A stretch of 10,736 nucleotides of DNA from Betaproteobacteria bacterium (GTDB lineage: Bacteria; Pseudomonadota; Gammaproteobacteria; Burkholderiales; Gallionellaceae), in the NCBI GenBank assembly GCA_028871775.1, contig JAGWMH010000044.1, positions 1-10,736 on the forward strand, in the 5' to 3' direction. Positions 1-6,994 of the stretch are shown here, in pieces; the stretch's first letter is position 1; each line of letters starts with the position of its first letter. The position numbers were made by a program, and so were the translations under genes. The notes under the pieces are model-generated. The model did not search any database. It had not been told where the DNA came from and was given only the letters and a program-made list of their open reading frames with translations.

Positions 1-1149
1 GCCGAGTTCGCGCACCTCGTCCTTGAACAGCTCGCGCAGCGGCTCCAGCAGCTTGAGGTGCAGGCTTTCCGGCAGGCCGCCGACGTTGTGGTGCGACTTG
101 ATGGTGTGCGCCTTCTTGGTTTTCGCGCCGGCGGATTCGATCACGTCCGGGTAGATGGTGCCCTGCGCCAGCCATTTGGCTTGCGGCAGTTTTTTGGCCT
201 CGCGCTGGAATACTTCAACAAACTCGCGCCCGATGATTTTGCGCTTCTGTTCAGGGTCGGATACGCCGGTCAGATGATGCATAAATTCCGCGCTTGCGTC
301 CACGTGGATGACCTTCATGTGCAGATGACTGGCGAAAGTCTCCATCACCTGCGCGCCTTCGTTGAGGCGCAACAGGCCGTTGTCCACGAACACGCAGGTG
401 AGTTGGTCGCCGATGGCGCGATGGATCAGCGCCGCCGCCACCGAAGAATCCACCCCGCCGGACAGTCCCAGAATGACTTCTTCGCTGCCGACCTGGGCGC
501 GGATTTTTTCCACCGCCTCAGGAATATAATCCGGCATGTTCCAATCCTGCCCGCAGCCGCAGATATCGTGCACGAAGCGGCTCAGAATCGCCTTGCCCTG
601 ATGGGTATGCGTCACTTCGGGATGGAATTGCACGGCGTAGAAGCGGCGCACCTCGTCGGCCATGCCGGCGATGGGCGTGGTCTCGTTGCTGGCAACCACG
701 GCAAAACCCGGCGGCAATGCCGTCACCTTGTCGCCGTGGCTCATCCATACATCCAGCAGGCCGTGGCCTTGTGCGTTGGTTCGATCCTGAATGCCGCTGA
801 ACAATTTTGAGTGGCCGCGCGCACGGATTTCCGCATAACCGAATTCGCGCACCCTGCCGCTTTCCACCGCACCGCCCAGTTGTGCGGCCATAGTCTGCAT
901 GCCGTAGCAGATGCCCAGCACCGGCACGCCCAGTTCGAATATCATCTGCGGCGCTTTCGGCGTCTCTTCTTCATAAACGGAAGCCGGCCCGCCGGAAAGA
1001 ATGATGCCGCTCGGCGCGAAGGCGCGGATGTCCGCCTCCGCCATGTCCCACGGATGCAACTCGCAATACACAAGGGATTCGCGCACGCGGCGGGCGATGA
1101 GCTGGGTGTATTGGGAGCCGAAATCGAGGATGAGGATTTTTTTGTGCAT
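1..1149 (-). CDS. guaA: GMP synthase (glutamine-hydrolysing), C-terminal part off the window
   Basis: GuaA converts XMP to GMP using ATP and ammonia from glutamine, the last step of GMP synthesis in the cytoplasm. The frame starts at the ATG at 1149 and stays open to base 1, giving 383 of roughly 525 residues usual for the family; the dimerisation domain is missing only because the window ends. The N-terminal class-I glutamine amidotransferase domain (about 1-195) shows [17 protein letters not shown], the nucleophile in GICYGMQ (Cys81), and the His176/Glu178 pair in QFHPEV. The ATP-pyrophosphatase domain follows with the P-loop motif [17 protein letters not shown] (about 228-244). It lies 126 bases downstream of guaB on the same strand, so the two are probably co-transcribed. 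No Shine-Dalgarno sequence is visible before the ATG: a heptamer-repeat array ends 4 bases upstream of it. Family assignment is certain; only the 3' end is unseen. Confidence 0.98.
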   Translation of the reverse strand, partial: MHKKILILDFGSQYTQLIARRVRESLVYCELHPWDMAEADIRAFAPSGIILSGGPASVYEEETPKAPQMIFELGVPVLGICYGMQTMAAQLGGAVESGRVREFGYAEIRARGHSKLFSGIQDRTNAQGHGLLDVWMSHGDKVTALPPGFAVVASNETTPIAGMADEVRRFYAVQFHPEVTHTHQGKAILSRFVHDICGCGQDWNMPDYIPEAVEKIRAQVGSEEVILGLSGGVDSSVAAALIHRAIGDQLTCVFVDNGLLRLNEGAQVMETFASHLHMKVIHVDASAEFMHHLTGVSDPEQKRKIIGREFVEVFQREAKKLPQAKWLAQGTIYPDVIESAGAKTKKAHTIKSHHNVGGLPESLHLKLLEPLRELFKDEVRELG

Positions 1150-1153
1150 GTCG

Positions 1154-1271
1154 GTGAAATGTGAAATGTAATCGTGAAATGTGAAAAGTGAAATGTGATG
1201 CCCACCCGGCGCTATGCGCCACCCTCCCTGCCGGGAGGGTTACGTTTCACGTTTCACTTTTCACCTTTCAC
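1154..1271. repeat. Inverted array of 7-base tandem repeats between guaB and guaA
   Basis: The left arm (1154-1198) is a run of GTGAAAT-like units: copies at 1154-1160, 1161-1167, 1174-1180, 1181-1187 (GTGAAAA) and 1188-1194, with one 6-base degenerate unit at 1168-1173. The right arm (1244-1271) is four exact-period inverse units: GTTTCAC twice, TTTTCAC, CTTTCAC. Bases 1174-1198 pair with 1247-1271 over 25 positions with one mismatch (1180/1265) and one G-T (1194/1251); 1181-1193/1252-1264 is a perfect 13-bp inverted repeat. The centre holds two smaller perfect hairpins: GGCGC-TAT-GCGCC (1208-1220) and ACCCTCCC-TGCC-GGGAGGGT (1221-1240). In the guaBA transcript the element begins 4 bases after the guaB stop and ends 4 bases before the guaA ATG. 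It could be a non-coding selfish repeat or a translational control hairpin; no run of U supports a terminator. Confidence 0.9.
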
Positions 1272-1275
1272 CGAT

Positions 1276-2736
1276 TTAATCTACATGGTAATTCGGCGCT
1301 TCCTTGGTGATCTGCACATCGTGCACATGCGATTCGCGGATGCCGGCGGTGGTGATCTGGACGAATTCGGCCTTGGTGTGCATAGTGGCGATATCCGGGC
1401 AACCCAGATAGCCCATGCTGGCGCGCAGGCCGCCCATCAACTGGTGGATCACCGCCAGCACGCTGCCCTTGTAGGGCACGCGTCCTTCCACGCCTTCCGG
1501 CACCAGCTTGTCCTGGTTGCCTTCGTTGTCCTGGAAGTAACGATCGCTGGAACCCTGCTGCATTGCGCCCAGGCTGCCCATGCCGCGGTAGGACTTGTAG
1601 GAGCGGCCCTGGAACAATTCCACTTCGCCCGGCGCCTCTTCGGTGCCGGCGAACAGGCCGCCCAGCATCACGGTGTGGGCGCCCGCCGCGATCGCCTTGG
1701 AAATATCGCCGGAGTAGCGCACCCCGCCGTCTGCAATCAGCGGCACGCCGGTTCCACCCAGCGCATCGGCCACATTCTGGATGGCGGAAATCTGCGGCAC
1801 GCCGACACCCGCGACCATGCGCGTGGTGCAGATCGAACCGGGGCCGATGCCCACCTTGACGCCATCCGCGCCGTGATCCAGCAGCGCCCTGGCCGCCGCA
1901 GCGGTAGCGATGTTGCCGCCGATCACGTCTATCTGCGGAAAATTCTTCTTCACCCATTTGACCCGGTCCATCACGCCTTGCGAGTGGCCGTGCGCGGTGT
2001 CCACGATCAGCACGTCCACCCCGGCCTCCACCAGCAGCGTGGCGCGCTCGTCGGTGCCCTCGCCCACGCCGATTGCCGCACCCACGCGCAAACGCCCCAG
2101 GTCATCCTTGCTCGCGCGCGGGTGTTCGCTGGATTTCAGAATATCCTTCACGGTAATCAGGCCGCGCAGTTCGAACGCATCGTTCACCACCAGCACGCGC
2201 TCGATGCGGTGCTGATGCATCAGGCTCCGCGCCTCCTCGCGGCTGGCGTTTTCCTTCACCGTAATCAGCCGCTCGCGCGGCGTCATGATGTTCTGCACCG
2301 GCTGGTCCAGATTGCTCTCGAAGCGCAAATCACGGTTGGTGACGATGCCGACCACCTGTTTGCCCTGCACCACCGGCAGGCCGGAAATCTTGTGCTGGCG
2401 GGTGAGGTTCAGCACGTCGCGCACCGTCATCTGCGGCGCTATGGTAACCGGGTCTTTCACCACCCCGCTCTCGAAGCGTTTCACCTTGGCAACTTCCAGC
2501 GCCTGCGCACGGGCCGACATGTTCTTGTGCACGATGCCGATGCCGCCCTCCTGCGCCAGGGCAATCGCCAGACGCGCCTCGGTGACTGTATCCATCGCGG
2601 CGGACAATATGGGAATGTTCAGGGTGATGTTGCGGGTAAGCTGGGTGCGCAGGCTGACATCACGCGGCAACACGTTGGAATGCGCCGGAACCAGCAGGAC
2701 ATCGTCAAAGGTCAGTGCCTTTTGGGTAATACGCAT
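1276..2736 (-). CDS. guaB: Inosine-5'-monophosphate dehydrogenase
   Basis: GuaB oxidises IMP to XMP with NAD+, the committed step to guanine nucleotides, as a cytoplasmic homotetramer. The 486-residue product has the usual bacterial length. The N-terminus [14 protein letters not shown] (7-20) and [21 protein letters not shown] (begins at 45) are family signatures. Two CBS domains (about 93-205) interrupt the TIM barrel and normally bind nucleotides for allosteric control. The active-site loop is [17 protein letters not shown] with catalytic Cys303, followed by [12 protein letters not shown] (333-344) and the flap [11 protein letters not shown] (414-424). I chose the ATG at 2736 because it matches family N-termini and has GAGGG 8 bases upstream; an in-frame TTG at 2754 lies upstream of that ribosome site and is rejected. 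A TATAAT box lies about 27 bases upstream of the ATG. guaA follows on the same strand. Nothing is missing. Confidence 0.98.
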   Translation of the reverse strand: MRITQKALTFDDVLLVPAHSNVLPRDVSLRTQLTRNITLNIPILSAAMDTVTEARLAIALAQEGGIGIVHKNMSARAQALEVAKVKRFESGVVKDPVTIAPQMTVRDVLNLTRQHKISGLPVVQGKQVVGIVTNRDLRFESNLDQPVQNIMTPRERLITVKENASREEARSLMHQHRIERVLVVNDAFELRGLITVKDILKSSEHPRASKDDLGRLRVGAAIGVGEGTDERATLLVEAGVDVLIVDTAHGHSQGVMDRVKWVKKNFPQIDVIGGNIATAAAARALLDHGADGVKVGIGPGSICTTRMVAGVGVPQISAIQNVADALGGTGVPLIADGGVRYSGDISKAIAAGAHTVMLGGLFAGTEEAPGEVELFQGRSYKSYRGMGSLGAMQQGSSDRYFQDNEGNQDKLVPEGVEGRVPYKGSVLAVIHQLMGGLRASMGYLGCPDIATMHTKAEFVQITTAGIRESHVHDVQITKEAPNYHVD

Positions 2737-2762
2737 GGTAAACGCCCTCTGCAAAGCGAGGC

Positions 2763-2768
2763 ATTATA
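2763..2768 (-). promoter_or_regulatory. -10 box of the guaBA promoter
   Basis: On the minus strand the sequence reads GTTATAATGCC, a perfect TATAAT, which would put the transcript start near 2755-2757 and leave a leader of about 20 bases before the guaB ATG. The best -35 candidate is TTCGCA, 19 bases further upstream, matching only 4 of 6 consensus bases at a long spacing. The promoter therefore rests on the -10 box and its position. I see no clear binding site for a purine repressor here. Confidence 0.6.
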
Positions 2769-2882
2769 ACAAAGTTACGCCATTCGCTGCGAATCAAAGA
2801 TACGTGTGCGATTGGCAGTGCGCAAAGCAGACGGATGGGTAAATCGGCTGTGTGAGTAGACGTTCCGCATCCGGGTTGCGGC

Positions 2883-2910
2883 TGGCTCCCCGATTTGAAC
2901 TCGAACTCAG
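2883..2910 (-). pseudogene. Decayed 3' end of a tRNA-Asn gene (possible att remnant)
   Basis: Read on the minus strand, this segment ends with TCGGGGAGCCA. That is the 3' acceptor strand, discriminator G and CCA typical of tRNA-Asn in many beta- and gammaproteobacteria. It is preceded by a perfect T-loop heptamer TTCGAGT at the correct distance of 5 bases. The T-stem between them is degraded: CTGAG against TCAAA pairs at only about two positions, where the family has CCTGG against CCAGG. No anticodon arm, D arm or 5' acceptor strand follows, so it is not a functional tRNA. tRNA 3' ends are classical integration sites for tyrosine recombinases, and a recombinase remnant lies at the far end of the neighbouring gene. 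The match was made from memory of tRNA-Asn sequence, and a chance resemblance remains possible. Confidence 0.45.
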
Positions 2911-2927
2911 AGAGCATTTCATCCCAA

Positions 2928-2949
2928 GGCCTATATATTTTGGCCTATA
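2928..2949. repeat. Direct repeat GGCCTATA upstream of the large gene
   Basis: GGCCTATA occurs at 2928-2935 and again at 2942-2949, 14 bases apart and so about 1.3 helical turns, 54-75 bases before the ATG of the 1188-codon gene. The stretch is AT-rich compared with the flanks. Such pairs can be operator half-sites, but no regulator is known here and I found no convincing -10/-35 pair for the gene, so this is a description only. Confidence 0.3.
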
Positions 2950-3002
2950 CCCATCAAGGGATTTTGCTGCTAAATTGCGGGTATGTATTTGGAGAATAAT
3001 AA

Positions 3003-6000
3003 ATGAAACTTGAAATGCTGAAGAAAGTGCGTTGCTATTTCCTGAATGAGACAACGGCTGCGCCGGTGGCCGGTGTGGTTGCAAGTCTCACGGTACAAAC
3101 GAGCGACAGTGCAGACGCGAGCCAGTTTCCGGTCACGACGCTCTGCTCGGATGCCGCAGGCTACGTTTCCTTCGACCTCAAGCCGGTCATCGACAGCGGA
3201 ATCATGGAGGCAAGCGCGCTACTGATCACGGCACCACGGGTTGGGCTGGACGGCTACGATTTGTTGAGTGCTGCGCAACGATCCGAAGATGCTCCACGCA
3301 TCACAACAAAATTCGGACCCCAAATTAGCGGAAGCAGCAAGTTCGAGCCAGTCTGTATCGCATTTCCGGTCTATGTAAGTCCGCCGGCAATCGATCTGGA
3401 TGAGGTCTGTGATTGTGCGATCGCGCCAACACTGCCCGCTATCCAATCTCCGGACGCGTGCGATCGTAAGTTATCGCCCTTTTCCTTTGTTAGACCAGTC
3501 ACCGCACGCCTCGGGGATGATTGCTGCGAGACACTGGTTCCTTCATCGCTTCCTGTACAAGAACATCGTTTCTACAAAGTAGTCGTTCGTTCTTGGGGCC
3601 AGCCTGTGCATACGATTAAGAGAAGAGCGGACAACGTGGATTATAGCAATCTCTCCGTTGCTGAAGTGATGGTGACGGACACGCCAACCACACACAATCC
3701 GTCGCTTAAATTCGGCGAGGTGCTTGAGTTTCGGCACCAGTGGTTTTCGCTTGGGCACTCGCTCGGCGAGATCAAGTATAGCCTCGCACTCGCACCTGGC
3801 GAGAGTACACAAGTCGCAGTTATAGAGTGGGCGCGCCAGGATTGGGCGGCGCGCACTGACAACGTTACGGCGGACGAGAATCTCAACCACGACCTCAGGC
3901 GTGATCGCTCGATCGAGGAGACGGTTATTGCCGCGCTGCGCGAGACCCAAGAGGGCGGATCGGTGATGGGTGGCCTCGCCGGCGCGGCGACGATCCCTAT
4001 CAAGGACATCAACCTCGCCTTCAACGGCGCGATCGGCGGCAGCGCGAGCCATACCTCGGGGGACCGCAATCTCGCCGCCGATTCGACGCAGGACATCCAC
4101 GACCGGGTTCGGCAGCAGACATCCTATACCCGAAGCCTGAACAGCACTGTGGTCGTCCAGGCCACGCAGGCGGAGCAGAACAGGCTTCAGACTCGTAAGG
4201 TGGCGAACCACAACCATTGCCACGCGCTTACCGTCGAGTACTACGAGGTGCTCCGGCACTACAAGGTGAGGACCGAGTTCACGGGGCGTAAGAAGGCAGT
4301 GCTCGTTCCTTACGCGCCGTTCGCTTTCGACGACACACTGGCCATCCGATTCCGCACTATCCTCGAGCAGACGCTGCTTGACCCGAGCCTGCGCACCGGC
4401 TTCGACGCGATGTTCAGGCTCAAGTACGGCGGCACCATCTATGAGAAGAAGGCGCCGGCAGGCGAGCCAGCCGTGACAAGAACCAACACCGTCCAGGTGC
4501 CTGGGAAGAGCGCCGATGGGGTTGATTCCGGCGTGACGGTCAAGAAGGGGGATACGATTACCATGTCCACGACGGATGAGCAGATAGACTTCGGCGGTCT
4601 TGCGGGCAAGAATACGTCGTCGGGGAAACCCGATGTGGCAAGTGACAGCTTTCTTGCGCCAGGGCTGAAACCCTATTCGCTCGTCTATAAAGTTGGTGAG
4701 GAGGGTATCTGGCAACAGGGCGGAAGCTACCAGGAATGGACTGCTGATCGTGATGGAACCGTCATCCTTGGAACCAACGATGAAAAGCGGTGGTACGGCG
4801 ACAATAGCGGTTCGTGGACCGTGAAGGTGAAAGTGACGCCTCAGGAGACCGAGATGGAAGGAATCGGTTCTCTGCGCACACCTTCGAAAAAGGGCATTGG
4901 AAGCCAACCGAAGGTTTACGACAAGGACGAGGACGGCCTTGCTGCGGAAGTGCTGCTCCAGCACCTGAACGGCAACCGTGGCTATTACAACCAGGCAGTT
5001 TGGACGCTTGAGAATCCCGTGGATCGGCGGCTTCACCTCGAAGCAGTGCTCTCCGACTATCCGGAAATCCTGAACGCGATCGACGACAAGCCGATCGCCA
5101 TTTCCGGGAACTATCTCGCCTACCTTTTCGACGGTGAGATCACTGGTTGGAGCGAAAAGCACTCCGACGACCCGGAGGAGCCGCTGGAGGATATCGTCAT
5201 GCTGCCGACGCGTGGCGTTTTCGCCGAAGCCATGCTTGGCCACTGCAACGCCTGTGAGAAGCGCGACGTGACGCGCATGTGGGACTGGACGCAGATGACT
5301 GCCGAAACTCCGCCCGACATCAGCGGTGTCACACCTGGACCGAGAGGCGAGATGCCGAACGTCACCCCGACTCAGCTGCCAGGTAATGTCATCCAAATTA
5401 CCCAGCCACCCGCGGCGCCCGACCCCACTGGACTGGCGGACGCCCTCCGGGTCATGAGCACGCCGAACATCTTCCGCGACCTTTCCGGCCTCGACGACGT
5501 GTCGAGGTTACTCGGTCAACTGGCGCAGGAATCGAACGACGCGAATACCAAGGCGAAGGCAAACGAGGCGAAGAGCAAAGTCGACAGCATCAAGGCGAGT
5601 TCGGCCGCGGGCGCAAGCGGCTCGGTTGACGCGAAAGGACCTTCCTCAAGTGGCGAGGGCCGGACCTACGAGCCCGACGCGGCGAAGCAATACGACAAAG
5701 GAACCGTTCTTACCGACTTCCAGAAGCGCGGTCTACTGACTTCAGGACAGGCTAACCGGACCGCGTCCGCGATTGTCAACGACGCCCCGTCGCCAGCCGG
5801 AGGCGGCGGTAGCGCGCGCGATGTGTTGGGGACCGTTCGCCAGATGCTCTTGGGCGCTACGCCGCCGCCGACGCCGGTCGAGAAGCTGATCGGCAATGGC
5901 GACGTGCTGGTGCGCGGAATCGATGTATCGCACTATCAAAAGAACATCGACTGGGCGAAGGTCAGAACGCAGGTGAGCTTCGCCTTTATCAAGGCCACCG

Positions 6001-6569
6001 ACGGGACGAGCGAGGACGCTTACTTCCAGGCAAATTGGAAGAACAGTCAGGCGAACGGCATGATCGTCGGCGCTTACCACTACTTCCGCGCGGGCGTGCC
6101 TGGCGACAGGCAGGCCGATGCATTCATGAAGGCGGTGGGAACCCGCCGCCTGCCCCAGTTGCCGCCTGCTATCGACATTGAGTGGGACAAGAAGAGCGGT
6201 GATAACGATCTCGCTAAGTTGCATGTGACGCAGGCCGAGTTCGTGCGGCAGTTGCACGCGTTTTGCGACGCCATCGAAGGTTTCTACGGCATCAAGCCCA
6301 TCATCTATACCAACGCGAGTCTTTGGGCGGATCTGACGGGGGATTGCGACGAGTTTGCCGACCACCCGCTTTGGGTGACAAACGTCGCGTCGAACACCTC
6401 TCAGGATCCGATCCTTTATCCCTGGATTCCGCCCGCATGGCGCCAGAGCTGGTATTTCTGGCAATACTCGTGGGCTGGTCAAATCGACGGCATTGTCGGT
6501 AATGTCGATCTGAATTTCTTTAATGGGGACACCATGGCGTTCATCTCTGGATTTACGATCATCAAGTGA
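3003..6569 (+). CDS. 1188-residue protein: unknown N-terminal module, LecA-like lectin domain, C-terminal GH25 muramidase
   Basis: The ATG at 3003 has GGAG 8 bases upstream. Residues 1-130 look beta-rich (N-ETTAAPVAGVVASL, SDAAGYVSFDL), like a small transthyretin/Ig-type module. Residues ~185-480 are a module I cannot name, with HQWFSLGHSLGEIKYSLALA (245-264), PGESTQVAVIEWARQDW (265-281) and NHNHCHALTVEYYEVLRHY (402-420). Residues ~500-612 match PA-IL/LecA lectins: GVDSGVTVKKGDTIT at 506-520 and TNDEKRWYGDNSGSWTV at 591-607, where Asp593, Asp600 and Asn601 fall at LecA calcium-ligand positions. Residues ~765-965 are a Pro/Ser/Gly/Ala/Lys-rich linker. Residues 967-1185 are a GH25 muramidase: RGIDVSHYQ (Asp974), AIDIEW (Asp1058, Glu1060), YTN at 1102-1104, WQYS at 1153-1156 and NVDLNFF (Asp1169). 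GH25 enzymes cut the MurNAc-GlcNAc bond of peptidoglycan. No signal peptide or membrane segment is evident, so export would need a non-Sec route. No immunity gene is recognisable nearby. A wall-directed effector or phage-like lysin is inference. Confidence 0.95.
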   Translation: MKLEMLKKVRCYFLNETTAAPVAGVVASLTVQTSDSADASQFPVTTLCSDAAGYVSFDLKPVIDSGIMEASALLITAPRVGLDGYDLLSAAQRSEDAPRITTKFGPQISGSSKFEPVCIAFPVYVSPPAIDLDEVCDCAIAPTLPAIQSPDACDRKLSPFSFVRPVTARLGDDCCETLVPSSLPVQEHRFYKVVVRSWGQPVHTIKRRADNVDYSNLSVAEVMVTDTPTTHNPSLKFGEVLEFRHQWFSLGHSLGEIKYSLALAPGESTQVAVIEWARQDWAARTDNVTADENLNHDLRRDRSIEETVIAALRETQEGGSVMGGLAGAATIPIKDINLAFNGAIGGSASHTSGDRNLAADSTQDIHDRVRQQTSYTRSLNSTVVVQATQAEQNRLQTRKVANHNHCHALTVEYYEVLRHYKVRTEFTGRKKAVLVPYAPFAFDDTLAIRFRTILEQTLLDPSLRTGFDAMFRLKYGGTIYEKKAPAGEPAVTRTNTVQVPGKSADGVDSGVTVKKGDTITMSTTDEQIDFGGLAGKNTSSGKPDVASDSFLAPGLKPYSLVYKVGEEGIWQQGGSYQEWTADRDGTVILGTNDEKRWYGDNSGSWTVKVKVTPQETEMEGIGSLRTPSKKGIGSQPKVYDKDEDGLAAEVLLQHLNGNRGYYNQAVWTLENPVDRRLHLEAVLSDYPEILNAIDDKPIAISGNYLAYLFDGEITGWSEKHSDDPEEPLEDIVMLPTRGVFAEAMLGHCNACEKRDVTRMWDWTQMTAETPPDISGVTPGPRGEMPNVTPTQLPGNVIQITQPPAAPDPTGLADALRVMSTPNIFRDLSGLDDVSRLLGQLAQESNDANTKAKANEAKSKVDSIKASSAAGASGSVDAKGPSSSGEGRTYEPDAAKQYDKGTVLTDFQKRGLLTSGQANRTASAIVNDAPSPAGGGGSARDVLGTVRQMLLGATPPPTPVEKLIGNGDVLVRGIDVSHYQKNIDWAKVRTQVSFAFIKATDGTSEDAYFQANWKNSQANGMIVGAYHYFRAGVPGDRQADAFMKAVGTRRLPQLPPAIDIEWDKKSGDNDLAKLHVTQAEFVRQLHAFCDAIEGFYGIKPIIYTNASLWADLTGDCDEFADHPLWVTNVASNTSQDPILYPWIPPAWRQSWYFWQYSWAGQIDGIVGNVDLNFFNGDTMAFISGFTIIK

Positions 6570-6897
6570 TTGGCAGCGGCGGAGATGGTGCAACGCTACG
6601 CGCATCTCTCAATCGAATACTTGGCGCATAGGATAAATCTTCGGAATAGCCTTCAGAACAGAGGGTAGATAGGGTCGTGATCGCAAACATTTCGAGCTTC
6701 GACGCAGCGATCGGGGTGGAATGCCCTTCTACGTCATCTCCACCGATGGCGATGGCGCGATCACGGCCAAGGGGTTTGGTTTCGATTAGGCACTCTCCGT
6801 TGTCGAGGCTCGACGTATAGTTTGCATCTTGGCCGCATGAAGCATTGGTTAGAACACAAAAATATGAATCTCCATTTGCGTAGCCCAAAACGGTCAT
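6562..6897 (-). CDS. Hypothetical ORF of 111 residues, doubtful
   Basis: An ATG at 6897 opens a frame of 111 codons ending just inside the 3' end of the large plus-strand gene. The product (beginning MTVLGYANGDSYFCVLTNAS) is acidic in its centre (GGDDVEGHS) and has no motif, signal peptide or membrane segment that I recognise. No good Shine-Dalgarno sequence precedes the ATG. Its last third is antisense to the recombinase remnant, which argues that at least that part is spurious. It may be a small cargo gene, a gene remnant or chance. It is listed because the 6669-6994 stretch contains no better coding candidate. Confidence 0.25.
   Translation of the reverse strand: MTVLGYANGDSYFCVLTNASCGQDANYTSSLDNGECLIETKPLGRDRAIAIGGDDVEGHSTPIAASKLEMFAITTLSTLCSEGYSEDLSYAPSIRLRDARSVAPSPPLPIT
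6570..6668 (+). pseudogene. C-terminal remnant of a tyrosine recombinase/phage integrase
   Basis: Directly after the TGA of the large gene, and in the same frame, 32 codons are open to a TAG at 6666-6668. They read LAAAEMVQRYAHLSIEYLA followed by a basic tail. The pattern (A/S)xEMVxRYAHLS is the end of the catalytic domain of phage-type tyrosine recombinases, and the Tyr encoded at 6597-6599 is the position of the catalytic tyrosine. The upstream box with the catalytic Arg-His-x-x-Arg residues is absent, because that space is occupied by the muramidase domain. The fragment has no start of its own and cannot encode an active enzyme. It indicates that a mobile element once ended here. The motif is short but highly characteristic. 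Confidence 0.7.
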
Positions 6898-6930
6898 TTC
6901 GCGAGCTAGCTAGATCAAAACACGAATAAT

Positions 6931-6969
6931 CCAGTTACCTGATTTATCCGAACCGCGAGCCAGTTACCT
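6931..6969. repeat. 10-base direct repeat near the right end of the inserted segment
   Basis: CCAGTTACCT occurs at 6931-6940 and 6960-6969, with starts 29 bases apart, in the non-coding stretch just beyond the truB stop codon. The surrounding 6669-6994 region is AT-richer than the flanking housekeeping genes and holds no other recognisable feature; no terminator for truB is evident in it. The repeat could be a remnant of a recombination or regulatory site. Nothing identifies its role. Confidence 0.35.
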
Positions 6970-6994
6970 TCTTGCCTCCAGTAATCGCTACAAC

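Noticed and set aside
2737..2754. TTG start for guaB six codons upstream
   Set aside because: It lies before the GAGGG ribosome site, and the family begins at [12 protein letters not shown].
1195..2769. 524-codon plus-strand open frame across guaB
   Set aside because: It is antisense to a perfect guaB frame, rich in His/Gln/Ala as typical for reverse frames of GC-rich genes, and has no ribosome site or family motif.
2865..2881. CCGCA/TGCGG hairpin as a terminator between guaB and the large gene
   Set aside because: The stem is only 5 bp with no T-run, and it lies between two divergent gene starts where a terminator is not expected.
2750..3002. Small minus-strand open frames of 70-96 codons upstream of the large gene
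   Set aside because: They cross the guaB promoter and the start of the large gene and show no motif or ribosome site; the 96-codon frame begins inside the coding region of the large gene on the opposite strand.
3543..5396. 617-codon minus-strand open frame inside the large gene, and a 287-codon one at 5742-6605
   Set aside because: Both are antisense to clear lectin and muramidase coding sequence and consist of Arg/Val/Leu-rich strings without domains; they reflect codon bias of the true strand.
2810..6576. 9-base match GATTGGCAG at 2810-2818 and 6568-6576 as flanking att repeats
   Set aside because: A 9-base match between two stretches of a few hundred bases is expected by chance at about one in two or three; the sequence around it differs.
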